From CAVSWT01 sp963731745 (GTDB lineage: Bacteria; Bacteroidota; Ignavibacteria; Ignavibacteriales; Ignavibacteriaceae): a stretch of 64,000 bases of DNA. A program made the translations under genes and the position numbers. Where the stretch lies: assembly GCA_963731745.1 (NCBI GenBank), contig CAVSWT010000008.1:186001-250000 (forward strand), given 5' to 3'. Below are positions 47,115 through 57,438 of the stretch, in pieces (within the stretch, counting starts at the first letter, position 1; each line of letters starts with the position of its first letter). Below the pieces are notes generated by a model. It did no database searches, was not told where the DNA came from, and was given only the letters and a program-made list of their open reading frames with translations.

Positions 47115-48746
47115 CTATCCAAATAATAATTTAACAATAAATAATGCACCTAAAATTCCGGATACATCTGCAATTAATCCGGCAGGCAGTGCATGTCTTG
47201 TGTTTTTAATGTTTATGGCTCCGAAATAAACCGCTAATACATAAAACGTAGTTTCCGTGCTGCCAAAAAAAGTTGATACCAAAATACCAATAAATGAATC
47301 CGGTCCATGAACGGAAATTATTTCAGCCATTATGCCCAATGAACCGCTGCCTGACAATGGCCGCATAAGAGCCATGGGCAACGCTTCTGCCGGCATACCA
47401 ATAAAATTTGTTATTGGACGAATAATATAAATCAATCCATCCAGCGCTCCGCCGGCTCTAAAAATTCCAATAGCTACTAACATTGCAACTAAGTAAGGTA
47501 TAATTCTTATTGCAACTTGAAATCCTTCTTTTGCGCCTTCAACAAATTGCTCATACACTTTTACTTTTTTAATTGCTCCATATCCAATGAAAACAACAAT
47601 CAAAAATGGAATTGCAATGATAGAAAAAAATTGAATTATACTTTTAAAAAAATCCGGAGTAACGAAACTAAAAACCGAACCAAATAATTTTCCAATTCCA
47701 GTAAAAATTATTATTGAGGCTAAAGCAACTAATGCAAGTAAAATAAAAAATCCTTTTACATTGCTTAGCATCCAGTTTCCAAATTCACCTTTTTTAATTG
47801 GGAATTTTTCAAGAAGCTTAACGGAAATTAATCCGGCTGTAGTGGCACAGATTGCGCCAAATATAGATGTCCCAATTATAATTGCAGGTTCTGAACTTCC
47901 CGCTGCAGCACGAATGGCAATTGCAGTTGCGGGTATTAGTGTTAAACCGGCTGTATTAATGGTTAGAAAAGTGCACATTGCATTTGTTGCTGTGCCTTTG
48001 TTTGGATTTAACTTATCCAATTCCTCCATAGCTTTTAAACCGAATGGAGTTGCAGCGTTGCCGAGCCCCAGCATATTCGCCGAAATATTCATAATCATTG
48101 AGCCCATTGCAGGATGATCGTGCGGAACATCCGGAAATAGTCTTGTAGTAATAGGTTTTAACCAATTTGCTATAATTGCTATGAGTCCGGCTACTTCAGC
48201 TACTTTCATAACGCCGAGCCAGAGAGCCATAATTCCAATCAATCCCAAAGATATATTTACCGCGGTGCCGGCATAATCCAAAGCTGAATTAGTCACCTCT
48301 TTTAATTTTACGAATGAGATATTTTCCACAAATATTTTTGCTGAAGCAATACTGTCAGATTCCAAATTATTTATTACAACATTGCCTGTAAGGTCATCCT
48401 CATCACCGGTTACCTTAGCCATGTCTTGCCAGAGCTTCGGGCTTGATTTATCAACTTTGAAATAAAGACTAATTTTATTTTCTTTTTTCTGTGTGGATAT
48501 TTTAGCAGGAAAAAGTAAATCGCTTTTTATACTGTCGCCGTATAATTTATTAAAGTCAGCACTGCTTACTTTTAGTTGAGCGTCATAACTTTTTTCTGAG
48601 TTTTTTTGGAATGGTTGATTGAAAGTGATTGTAACAGGAAGAGGTTCATTGTTCTTAAATTTATTTTCGGATTGATTCATGATATCAATTGTAATCGCAG
48701 AACCAATCCCGAGAACAATTAAACCAAGCCACACATAATTCAGCAT
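47115..48746 (-). CDS. Nucleoside-recognition (SpmA-SpmB fusion) membrane protein
   Basis: 543 residues with about ten membrane segments. Two 'Gate' domains in one chain correspond to SpmA (MNISANMLGLGNAATPFG) and SpmB (PLSGSGSLGIMAE, FFGSTETTFYVLAVYFG). A periplasmic domain of about 100 residues is inserted between the first membrane helix and the gate region. In Bacillus the two genes are involved in spore core dehydration; in non-sporulators the substrate is unknown. Confidence 0.88.
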   Translation of the reverse strand: MLNYVWLGLIVLGIGSAITIDIMNQSENKFKNNEPLPVTITFNQPFQKNSEKSYDAQLKVSSADFNKLYGDSIKSDLLFPAKISTQKKENKISLYFKVDKSSPKLWQDMAKVTGDEDDLTGNVVINNLESDSIASAKIFVENISFVKLKEVTNSALDYAGTAVNISLGLIGIMALWLGVMKVAEVAGLIAIIANWLKPITTRLFPDVPHDHPAMGSMIMNISANMLGLGNAATPFGLKAMEELDKLNPNKGTATNAMCTFLTINTAGLTLIPATAIAIRAAAGSSEPAIIIGTSIFGAICATTAGLISVKLLEKFPIKKGEFGNWMLSNVKGFFILLALVALASIIIFTGIGKLFGSVFSFVTPDFFKSIIQFFSIIAIPFLIVVFIGYGAIKKVKVYEQFVEGAKEGFQVAIRIIPYLVAMLVAIGIFRAGGALDGLIYIIRPITNFIGMPAEALPMALMRPLSGSGSLGIMAEIISVHGPDSFIGILVSTFFGSTETTFYVLAVYFGAINIKNTRHALPAGLIADVSGILGALFIVKLLFG

Positions 48747-48855
48747 TAAGCAACTCCGATTATTTTTCTGTGTTTATTAAACCAAAGAGAAGTAAATATT
48801 TTTATTAAACCTTCAAATTTTATTTGTCAGGTTTTTATTCTTTAGTGTAAGCGTT

Positions 48856-49323
48856 CTAACCGCCCTGCTCCTCAAAAGCTTGAATTTCTTCAGTATCAAT
48901 TATGACAAGCTTATTTAATTCAGCTAATTCTTTTTCACCGATTTCACTGTCTTTAGAATATTTTTTCAAATAAATTTTTCTTACTTCATCTACTAATTTT
49001 TGTTCTTCAACTTTTTTTATTAACCCTTTTATGCTGACCGTGGTAACATGGTATTCCGGAGTGAAAGTTTTTGATGATATCTTTTTATTTTTTTCATTTT
49101 TGGTTACCGTAAAACTTGCACTTGAATCAAATTGAATCTTTTCATACGACTCGGAATCATCTTTATAAAAAAGATAAACATTTTTATCAAGATAAATAAA
49201 AGTAGTGGCTTTCTGAAAAACATCGCCATTGTTTAATGAATGTGCAACAACTCCTATATAAATTGCGTTTAATTCACTTTCTATTAATTCGATATCTCTA
49301 ATTTGAGTAAGAGTTCTTTTCAT
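48856..49323 (-). CDS. Pyridoxamine 5'-phosphate oxidase-like (flavin split-barrel) protein
   Basis: 155 residues with the beta pattern of the split-barrel fold: YIGVVAHS, FIYLDKNVYLFY, ASFTVTKN and TTVSIKGLIKKVEE. Such proteins bind FMN, heme or F420; ligand unknown. It ends with an acidic tail. 36 bases after the helicase-nuclease gene on this strand. Confidence 0.65.
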   Translation of the reverse strand: MKRTLTQIRDIELIESELNAIYIGVVAHSLNNGDVFQKATTFIYLDKNVYLFYKDDSESYEKIQFDSSASFTVTKNEKNKKISSKTFTPEYHVTTVSIKGLIKKVEEQKLVDEVRKIYLKKYSKDSEIGEKELAELNKLVIIDTEEIQAFEEQGG

Positions 49324-49358
49324 ATTCTTAGGCTTTCAAAAAAATTACGGCTTATAAA

Positions 49359-52300
49359 TTATTTAATAATGCATTGATCTTTATCCAGAGCAAACAAACA
49401 TCTTTTACAATGTTCAAGATTTTTGTTGAAATTTTTATTCCTTATATTCTTAACCATCTGGAATATTTCTAAACCAAATTTTTGAACTTCAGTATTTTCC
49501 AATTCAATAAAAACTTTCGTTTCAGGGAACTTTAAAAAAATCAAATTTAATTTAAACTTGTCAGTTGTACCCAAAAGTCTGCTAACGATGTAAGAATAAA
49601 ATTTTAATTGATTGAAATAACTTTTGGCCCTCAGCGGAATATCTTCTTCTAAAATGTCGTCAGTCTTGTAATCAAATATAAAGATTTTATCATCTTCAAT
49701 CACAAGTTTATCAATAATTCCATAAAGATAATAATCATTTTCTTGAACATATATTTCGTATTCATTTTTGAAATCTTTAAAGCCATTAATATATTGAAAA
49801 TTGGTTGATTTAAAGTATCCATTTAACTCTTCAATAATTTTATCCTTTAGGGTTTCCTTAAGTCCGGTACTTTTATCAAAAAATTTCAAATTAGTCTCTA
49901 TCTTTCCCTTTACAAATGAATCTATCTCACTTTCTTTTAATTCATTTTGCAAAACTTCATGTATTATGCTGCCCTTAATTTCAGCAAACATATTCACGTT
50001 TTTTGAATCATCAATATCATCTAAGATATTTGTTTCATTATCTTCTCTTTTATTAAACTCAAATTTTCTTTCTTTCTCCTGATTAAATTCCCATTTCCTA
50101 TATCCGTTAAGCAAAGATGTAAATCCCAACTCATAAGTTAATTGATACTTTAACGGACACTGTTTATAAACCGATATTTTTGTTGCAGAAATAATTTCTC
50201 CCTTTGGTTTATCGTGTAAAATTTCCGTAAGAAGTTTAAAATTTGAAATATTTAATTTTTTATTTTCTGTTGGAATAATAAATTCCTCAATTTGCCGTAC
50301 AATTGGAATTTTAATTTCTAAGTTTTCTGTTTTATTAGAATAAATTCCATTTTCATTTATTAAATAGTTTAAATTTCCATTCATTCTAAAATCTTGGGAT
50401 AAAAAATCTATTTCCAAACCTTCTTTCAATAATCCCATAAAAGAATCTTTTTTGTAATTAAATTCTTTTGAGTAGCAAGCTTCTAAAAACAAATAATTTT
50501 TTGCGCGCGTTATTCCAACATAGAAAAGTCTTTTTATTTCAGCCAAATTTTTCTTCTCTGAAACAAAATCATGAACAGAAACGATTGGAGCGGATAAATA
50601 ATCAGAAAAATAATTATTATTCAGCGGGACTTTTGTAAGCAATCCAAATTTTCCATCAACCGAAATTGCTTTGCTTTTAACAAAGTCATGCTGTGCAGCT
50701 TCTTCACAATGAAAAAGAAAAACCGCAGGGAATTCTAACCCTTTAGCTTGATGCAGTGTCATAATTTTTACTGAATTAGATTCATCAGTTACTGAAGCCT
50801 GAGATTCATCTTCTAACTGTTCAATCGAATCTTTTAAATAAAATACATAATCATAAAGAGTTTTAAAGTCTTGTTGACTAAAATTAGTTGTAATTTTTAT
50901 AAGCTTATCAATATTCGCCAATTCCTGTGCACTGTTTGAACGGGATGCAATAACCGAAAGATAGGGAGACTCGTTCAATATTTTTCTTAAAAGAGAAGTA
51001 ACATCCTGACTATTTGCCAGAACAATGTTTTCATTGAAAGTATTAACAACATTTAAATGCTTGTTTTTTAATTTTGAATATTCAACAAATTTTTGCCAAA
51101 ATGATTTTCCTTCAATAATCGATACTTCAAATATTTCAGAATCGGAGATTGAAAAAAAAGGTGAACGAAGAATACCAACTAATGCTGTACTGTTTTCCTG
51201 GTCAAGTAAAAAAGAGAAATAATTGTAAATATCATAAATGGTCTGACGCTGATAAAATCCTTTTCCGCCGACAATATCAAACGGAATTTTATGCTGAATA
51301 AATGAAGTTTCAAGTTCAATAAATGATTTTCGTTTTCTACAGAGAATTGCAATGTCTTTCCAGCTTATGTCTTCATGTGCTTTATCATTTATTAATTTCA
51401 AAATTCTTCGGGAAATAAAATCTGCATCTGATATTTTATTTTTTCCATTCTCATCTTCCTCAGGAATAAGTATTTCGATATGACCTTTTACGGTATCGTT
51501 TCTTGCACAAATTAAATTAGCGTGGTTGACTTCATTGAACATGAGATTAGGAGATGCAAAAAGATTTTCAAATATAATATTGGTAAAAAGACAAAGTGAA
51601 GGCGCCATTCTGAAACTATCAGGTAATGAAAGTAAATGTTCTTTTCCTGAAGCTGATTCAATTTCATTCCTGGTTTTTGTAAATACCTCAAGATCAGCGT
51701 CGCGAAACATATAAATGCTTTGCTTTTCATCTCCAACTACAAAAAGATTTCCGCGTTTTAAATAATCCAGAATCGGCAGGAAAATCTCATACTGAATTTC
51801 ATTTGTATCCTGGTATTCATCTATCATAATGTATTTGAATTTTTGGGACAAATTTTCTCTTACAGATTCTCGCTTCAAAACTTCTTGAGTTAAAAGAAGT
51901 ATATCTTCAAAATCCAAATAACCAGATTCACTTTTTTTACCGTTATAAATTTCTAATCCCTTTTCAAAAAATTGAATCATGGTTTTGCCGAATTTCGCCA
52001 GTTCAATTTCGATTTCCGGATTATCTTCTATTTCTAAAATTTTATTAAAATCTTTAAAATATTTTTCGGCAAAAGAAATTTGCGGAATTAATTCTTCACG
52101 AACATCTCTATCGTTTAAATATCCTCTTGAAGCGACAGTTAAATTTTTTGTGAATATTAAATCTTTTATTTGCTTTAATTGTAAAAGAGGATTTTTATTC
52201 TTCGATTCGTTTTTAATGTCTCCCAAAATTTTTTGCGCAGTTAAAGCAGATTCATTTTCCGGTTTCAATGATAGCACAGAATTATTAATTACTTCTATTG

Positions 52301-52967
52301 CAGCTATCAGCTGATCAAAATATAAATATAGAATTTTATTAACGTATTCATGAAAAGTATTTCTGAAAAAAGCCGCTATCTCCTTTGCATCTTTTGAATA
52401 TATTTTATCTGAAATTGAAATAACCTTTTTTCTATATTTTATAAGCTTTATTAATTCTTTAGCAAATGAATTTTTTGAAGAAAATATTCTTATTAAATAC
52501 TTTAGCTTTTCTTCTTCAACTGAATCAAAAGACTGTTTAATTAATTCTTCCACTGATAGTTCAATAAGTTCATTTGAACTTTGTTCGTCAATAGGTGTAA
52601 AGTTCGCATCTATATTAGCTTCAACCGGATATTCTCTAAGTATATCAATACAAAATGAATGAATAGTTGAAATGTTTGCTGAAACAAGCTGCCGGCGGTA
52701 TCGTTCTAATTTCCTTTTGTTTTGTCCGTCATCTAATTCTTTAATCTTTTCATCAATTAGAACTGCAATTTTTTTAAAAAGTTCACTGGCTGCTTTTTCC
52801 GTAAAAGTAATCGCCGCGATATTTCTTAACGAAATATTTTCATTTAAAATTATTTCAATATATCGTCTTGATAATACAAAAGTTTTCCCGGAACCGGCAT
52901 TTGCGGTAAGAGAAGTATGGTTTTGATAATTAAGTGCTGCTTGCTGATGCGGGGTTAATTCGGACAT
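49359..52967 (-). CDS. AddA-like UvrD helicase with Fe-S PD-(D/E)XK nuclease
   Basis: 1202 residues. SF1A helicase core: LTANAGSGKTFVLSRR (Walker A near residue 20), IAAITFTEKAASEL, DEYQDTNEIQYE, and VKIMTLHQAKGLEFPAVF. The C-terminal nuclease (about 950-1200) has a GSIIHEVLQ motif and IFIFDYKTDD. Cysteines CPLKYQ and the final CKRCLF...C give four ligands for an iron-sulfur cluster. In B. subtilis that cluster is in AddB, not AddA. No addB is adjacent. Double-strand break repair inferred. Confidence 0.85.
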   Translation of the reverse strand: MSELTPHQQAALNYQNHTSLTANAGSGKTFVLSRRYIEIILNENISLRNIAAITFTEKAASELFKKIAVLIDEKIKELDDGQNKRKLERYRRQLVSANISTIHSFCIDILREYPVEANIDANFTPIDEQSSNELIELSVEELIKQSFDSVEEEKLKYLIRIFSSKNSFAKELIKLIKYRKKVISISDKIYSKDAKEIAAFFRNTFHEYVNKILYLYFDQLIAAIEVINNSVLSLKPENESALTAQKILGDIKNESKNKNPLLQLKQIKDLIFTKNLTVASRGYLNDRDVREELIPQISFAEKYFKDFNKILEIEDNPEIEIELAKFGKTMIQFFEKGLEIYNGKKSESGYLDFEDILLLTQEVLKRESVRENLSQKFKYIMIDEYQDTNEIQYEIFLPILDYLKRGNLFVVGDEKQSIYMFRDADLEVFTKTRNEIESASGKEHLLSLPDSFRMAPSLCLFTNIIFENLFASPNLMFNEVNHANLICARNDTVKGHIEILIPEEDENGKNKISDADFISRRILKLINDKAHEDISWKDIAILCRKRKSFIELETSFIQHKIPFDIVGGKGFYQRQTIYDIYNYFSFLLDQENSTALVGILRSPFFSISDSEIFEVSIIEGKSFWQKFVEYSKLKNKHLNVVNTFNENIVLANSQDVTSLLRKILNESPYLSVIASRSNSAQELANIDKLIKITTNFSQQDFKTLYDYVFYLKDSIEQLEDESQASVTDESNSVKIMTLHQAKGLEFPAVFLFHCEEAAQHDFVKSKAISVDGKFGLLTKVPLNNNYFSDYLSAPIVSVHDFVSEKKNLAEIKRLFYVGITRAKNYLFLEACYSKEFNYKKDSFMGLLKEGLEIDFLSQDFRMNGNLNYLINENGIYSNKTENLEIKIPIVRQIEEFIIPTENKKLNISNFKLLTEILHDKPKGEIISATKISVYKQCPLKYQLTYELGFTSLLNGYRKWEFNQEKERKFEFNKREDNETNILDDIDDSKNVNMFAEIKGSIIHEVLQNELKESEIDSFVKGKIETNLKFFDKSTGLKETLKDKIIEELNGYFKSTNFQYINGFKDFKNEYEIYVQENDYYLYGIIDKLVIEDDKIFIFDYKTDDILEEDIPLRAKSYFNQLKFYSYIVSRLLGTTDKFKLNLIFLKFPETKVFIELENTEVQKFGLEIFQMVKNIRNKNFNKNLEHCKRCLFALDKDQCIIK

Positions 52968-52971
52968 TATT

Positions 52972-55900
52972 TTATTTACTCATTTTAGGAATTGTTATTT
53001 TGAATGTTGTTCCGTTTGAATCTGAATTAAGCAGATAAAGATTCCCATTTATACCTTCTATAAATCTTTTTGTCAGCTTAAGTCCAATCCCCATCCCTTT
53101 TTCTTTAGTTGTAAAATTCGAATCAAATATTTTGCTTTGCACATCGTCAGGGATTCCTTTGCCGTTATCTATTAGGAGTAAATCAAAATTTTCATGGTTT
53201 TCATTAATCACTACTTTAATTCTTGATGCGTTTGCCTGCACGGAATTTCTAAACATATTTATCAGCATTCTCTTGAATTGATTTTTGTCTGCTTCAACTA
53301 AAGCTGAATTTAATTTTGTTTCAAGTTCAATATTTATTTTTTCATCCGAGAACAAATTTGAAATGTCATGAACCGAGCTTACTAAATCAACTTCTTCTAA
53401 TTTTAATGAAGGCATTTTGGCAAAGCGGGAAAATTCAGACGCAATTAGACTTAAATTTTCAATTTGATTTAAAATTGTGTTTGATACTTTATCAAATATC
53501 GATGCAAAATTTTTATTTTTATCTTTATAGGCGATGACAAGCTGCTGTATATTTAGCTTCATTGGAGTAAGAGGATTTTTAATTTCATGAGCAACTTGTT
53601 TTGCCATTTCCTTCCAGGCATTTTCTCTTTCAAGTTCCGCTAGTTCAATTTGATTTTTCTGAAGCTCTTTTGTCATCGAATTAAACCCATCTAACAAATC
53701 TTTAATTTCTCCTTTCTCTTTGTTTTGAATGTAGACATTCAAATCACCCTGAGCAACTGATTCCGTAGCTTTTGTCAATCGCCGAATTGGATCGGAAATT
53801 TTATTAGACAATAGTGAACTTATAATTATAATTATAATTGCCGCAAACGAATAAACTCCAAAAAGAAAAACATCAATATCTAGAGTTGAAAAAGTTAAGC
53901 GGACTTTATTGAAAGCATCATTAACCCCTACAATAAATTGCTTATCTCCAATATTTAATTTTTTATAAAATGCATTATAAGTATAGCTCTCTATTTTTTC
54001 ACGCGTAAAATATTCCCGGTAGCTTAAATAACTAAGTTGATAATATGCTTCCGGATTTAGTTTGCTAGTAAAAAGTCCTGAAGTATAATACTCCGACTTT
54101 GAATTAAAAATCTGATTTGTTCCATCATATACCCCAAATGAAATACCCAATTCTTTTCCGGCATTTGCAAATATATCTTCGTAGCTGCGGTCTTTGTATT
54201 TCTGAAGCTGCTCATTAACATGATTTTCTAAGTATTGCACTCGTTCATTCAACTCATTTAGAATAGCTTGTTCACTTCTTTGTTCTACTATTTCTCTGTT
54301 ATAAACTGCTAAAATGATTACGGGAATTATTGATATGAACAAGAATGAAAATAAAAGTCTGGAGCGGAAAGTATACTTAATATTTTTGAATGTAAAAAGT
54401 AAAATTATTAGCGATAGCCCGGTAATAAAAATACTGTGAATTATAAACAGCTTGAAAAAATTAAACAAATTCCAGGTCAATCTTTTACTTCGTAAAGAAA
54501 CAGAGGTTATTTTTTCGCGGTTGTCTTGCTGGGTTTTTAAAATATACGTCAGATAGTTTTCATTATTAAGAGTTAAATTTAACCACGCGTCATTATCATC
54601 AGAGAATTTTGCTTTTAGGATAGGCTCACTTTGTTCTCTTGAAGGGTAAATATCTCCATAAACATCTTTTAATTTTGAATTTTCGAAATCAAAAATTTTT
54701 AATAATCTTAAATTAACAACAGAGTTAACTATATTTTTTTTTGATTCGATAAAATCCGGTATGTTTTCAGCACCTAGATTTTGAATGTCAAACAAGATAG
54801 ATGCAGAAATGTATCCGACGATATGATCGCGGTCTTTGACAGGAATTATACCGCAGTATATTTTTTGTTCCTGATTACCGTTTGCTGAAATTTCTTTAAT
54901 TGTTGGTTCGGATGAATTGATTTTATCGAAATATTCAACCGGAGAAAAATCATTATTAATACCGACGTCAAATTTTCCGATTAGTTTTTGCTGATTATCA
55001 TAAATGGTAACTAGTGAATTCAACGACTCTTTTTGAAGTGTGCTTCCGCTCCAAATAATAAATGCCGCAGCATCAAAGTTTGAATTACTTTTTCCAAATT
55101 GTTCAATAATATTCTGGTTATTAGCTGAAGAAGTTAATATATCGGTAACCAGAAATCTAAATAAATTATCATTTGGACGATTAACCTCAATGGCAGTTGT
55201 TTTTAATGCTTCTCTTTCAAGCTGAAGATTAAAATAATTTAAAAGTGTTATGCTGATTATGGATGCAGCTAAAGAAATATAGATATAATTATAAGCAGAA
55301 TTAATATTAATAAAGTAAATTTTGTAAAGGAGTAGAAAAATCAAACTTATAAAAAGTATGCTGAGAAGCGGAGTAATTAACGGTTCCCGCTGAACGATTA
55401 AAAAAGCAATTCCCAAAAATTGAATTATAATGAATAGAGATAAATAATATCTCCGAACATATTTACCTTTTACGTTTTCATTAAGCGAAAGCGATAATAA
55501 AATAATTAGAAAACATAATAAGAAAAACAAAACTCCTGCACCAAGAATTAGTATATTCAAATCCATCAACATGCCCGGCAGTTTAGGCAGTAATCGGGGA
55601 TCCTTAAAGTATCGTAAAGTTGAATCGAATATGATGCTTTTAATTGAAGCGCTAAATCCACGAAGCGTTAAAAAAAATAATATTGAAACTGGAATTATTG
55701 CAAGCGCAAGCAAAAATTTATTTTTAATCTTTATCGGCTCATTATTTATATAATCAACTAAAAGTCTGTACGCGTTAAAAGAAATGATCAGTAAAAATAT
55801 TGCTGTGACAAAAAATTCGATTGGCGATTTTACAATGCCCCCGCCAAATGCGGATGAGAAGTAAGCGGGATCGGATAAGCTTCCATCCATAATATTGGAA

Positions 55901-56523
55901 GGAAATTCTACAAAAAATAATACCGCCCTAAAAAGTGAAAAATAAAAAATTATCAATACGAGTTTTAATAAACGGTATTTTATTTTTTTATAATCATACC
56001 GGAATCCCATTCCTAAAAATATAAATGCCACTATCACCAAAATTGATTGGATGGTGTTGGTATTTTCCCGCAAATCATTTACGGAAATTTCCAGCGACGG
56101 TTTGAAGAAATTAACCATTCCAATTTTATTGTCTTTGTTATTTAATAACTCGAATGAATAAACTCTTCCGTCTTTAGATTTAGCTGTAAAGGGGTTATAG
56201 CTGATTTGAAATTGTGTTAAAAATTTTTCAGACAGTTCTTTTGTAAAACTGAGTTCAATGAAGTATGGGTTTTGCAGTTCAAAATGTTTTTCAATCGGCA
56301 AACTTACGGCATAAAAAAATTGATCATTTTCTATAAGTAAAGTATCTACAACCGTCAAATATGTAATAAGATTATTCCGATAAAAATAAGTCTCACCCAT
56401 TGGACGTTCCAAAGGGAAAATATCTTCCTGCGAAATAGCCACACTTTCATTCCATGCAATAAGTTTTCCATTCGGCGCAAAAACTTCAACTGAATAGTCC
56501 TGATAATCATCGCTGTTGACCAA
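52972..56523 (-). CDS. NtrY-like sensor histidine kinase, main part (5' end frameshifted)
   Basis: Reading frame of 1183 codons. It contains a long membrane/periplasmic sensor region with many segments, HAMP (near residue 900), a HisKA domain with AHEIKNPLTPMKL (phospho-His near 978), and an ATPase domain with NMFRNSVQAN, DNGKGIPDD and KGMGIGLKL. This is the NtrY class. The true N-terminus lies in another frame at 56582-56815; translating this frame upward from 56523 to 56601 continues a protein-like sequence, so the ATG at 56523 is not the real start. Partner NtrX-type regulator is not in this window. Confidence 0.85.
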   Translation of the reverse strand: MVNSDDYQDYSVEVFAPNGKLIAWNESVAISQEDIFPLERPMGETYFYRNNLITYLTVVDTLLIENDQFFYAVSLPIEKHFELQNPYFIELSFTKELSEKFLTQFQISYNPFTAKSKDGRVYSFELLNNKDNKIGMVNFFKPSLEISVNDLRENTNTIQSILVIVAFIFLGMGFRYDYKKIKYRLLKLVLIIFYFSLFRAVLFFVEFPSNIMDGSLSDPAYFSSAFGGGIVKSPIEFFVTAIFLLIISFNAYRLLVDYINNEPIKIKNKFLLALAIIPVSILFFLTLRGFSASIKSIIFDSTLRYFKDPRLLPKLPGMLMDLNILILGAGVLFFLLCFLIILLSLSLNENVKGKYVRRYYLSLFIIIQFLGIAFLIVQREPLITPLLSILFISLIFLLLYKIYFININSAYNYIYISLAASIISITLLNYFNLQLEREALKTTAIEVNRPNDNLFRFLVTDILTSSANNQNIIEQFGKSNSNFDAAAFIIWSGSTLQKESLNSLVTIYDNQQKLIGKFDVGINNDFSPVEYFDKINSSEPTIKEISANGNQEQKIYCGIIPVKDRDHIVGYISASILFDIQNLGAENIPDFIESKKNIVNSVVNLRLLKIFDFENSKLKDVYGDIYPSREQSEPILKAKFSDDNDAWLNLTLNNENYLTYILKTQQDNREKITSVSLRSKRLTWNLFNFFKLFIIHSIFITGLSLIILLFTFKNIKYTFRSRLLFSFLFISIIPVIILAVYNREIVEQRSEQAILNELNERVQYLENHVNEQLQKYKDRSYEDIFANAGKELGISFGVYDGTNQIFNSKSEYYTSGLFTSKLNPEAYYQLSYLSYREYFTREKIESYTYNAFYKKLNIGDKQFIVGVNDAFNKVRLTFSTLDIDVFLFGVYSFAAIIIIIISSLLSNKISDPIRRLTKATESVAQGDLNVYIQNKEKGEIKDLLDGFNSMTKELQKNQIELAELERENAWKEMAKQVAHEIKNPLTPMKLNIQQLVIAYKDKNKNFASIFDKVSNTILNQIENLSLIASEFSRFAKMPSLKLEEVDLVSSVHDISNLFSDEKINIELETKLNSALVEADKNQFKRMLINMFRNSVQANASRIKVVINENHENFDLLLIDNGKGIPDDVQSKIFDSNFTTKEKGMGIGLKLTKRFIEGINGNLYLLNSDSNGTTFKITIPKMSK

Positions 56524-56581
56524 GGTAATTAGTTGGCCGAAAGAATTAACACCCGGTTTTAATGTGTGAGAAAGTTTGGAT

Positions 56582-56815
56582 TTAATTTCGCTGGAAGTGA
56601 TTTAATACTTTGTCTTCTTTCTTTTCATACAAAGAATTTACAGAAGTTTCAATGGAAGAAATTTTTTTTGATAAATAATGATCCCAGTTATTTCTTTCCT
56701 GTTGTATTAATAAAGGGGTAATGATACCGGAAATAAAAATAATCACTAAAATAAAAAAGACGATAGTAAAATATTTTCTATCGCCTTTAAGTTTATTGAA
56801 AATGCTCTTAAACAT
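56582..56815 (-). pseudogene. 5' end of the NtrY-like kinase gene, in another frame
   Basis: 77 codons: a short cytoplasmic start, one membrane segment (about 16-36), and the beginning of an extracellular coil, ending at a stop at 56582. The kinase frame is offset by one base and is open from 56601 on. So a single-base change within 56585-56601 would join the two into one protein of about 1280 residues. It may be a mutation, a sequencing error, or less likely programmed frameshifting. ATG overlaps the stop of the DUF4783 gene (TAATG). Confidence 0.8.
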
Positions 56816-57273
56816 TAATTAATCGTGATTTGAGTAATTTTCCAATTGTCGTTTTCACTCTTCAACGAAACATAAACTTTCGAATTGTCGCGCTTCCCTT
56901 TAAATTCAAAATTATAAACTCCTATTCCGTAAGGTTTATCTTCCGCAGTTTGAATATTATTAAATCTGAAAGAAATGACATGATAAATTTTAAAATAATC
57001 TTCTAAAATATAATATGCCTGGTTTGTGCTGAAATAACCGCTTACTCCATTTGAGAGACTGAAATAAGTACGGGAACTAAAGTAAGAGGAAAGTGCAGAT
57101 ACATTGCCTGTTGAAATTGCACTTTCGATTTTCATGAATACATTTTGGACTGCAGGTACTTGGTTTTTTGTATTAGTTTTATTTAAATAATTCTGTTGCT
57201 GAGCTAACAAATTAATGCTAAAAACTATTGTAATGAGAATAATGATTAAAATATTTTTTGTAGTTTTTGTCAT
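56815..57273 (-). CDS. DUF4783-like exported protein
   Basis: 152 residues: signal peptide (1-25) and an alpha/beta NTF2-like domain (FMKIESAISTGNVSALSSYF, YYILEDYFKIYHV, YGIGVYNFEFKGK, WKITQITI). It matches the DUF4783 family of Bacteroidota. Translationally coupled to the kinase gene (TAATG), so it may be the periplasmic partner of that sensor. Function unknown. Confidence 0.72.
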   Translation of the reverse strand: MTKTTKNILIIILITIVFSINLLAQQQNYLNKTNTKNQVPAVQNVFMKIESAISTGNVSALSSYFSSRTYFSLSNGVSGYFSTNQAYYILEDYFKIYHVISFRFNNIQTAEDKPYGIGVYNFEFKGKRDNSKVYVSLKSENDNWKITQITIN

Positions 57274-57367
57274 CTTTTATGGACTAAATTTAAATAATAA
57301 ATAAGTTTAAGTCTATAACTTCATCTTTGTAACGAACTATATTTTATTCTCTCTTATAAGCGCAGCA

Positions 57368-57394
57368 AACCCAATCTCTTTTAGAAATTGGGTT
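57368..57394. terminator. Hairpin between two minus-strand genes
   Basis: Perfect eight-base arms AACCCAAT/ATTGGGTT (57368-57375, 57387-57394). Longer weak pairing continues outward. No T-run follows directly on the minus strand, so it may be a weak terminator, a processing or stability element. Confidence 0.45.
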
Positions 57395-57438
57395 CGCCGT
57401 ATTTTTTTCCAGATTAAATTTTATTTTCTTGTCGAATT

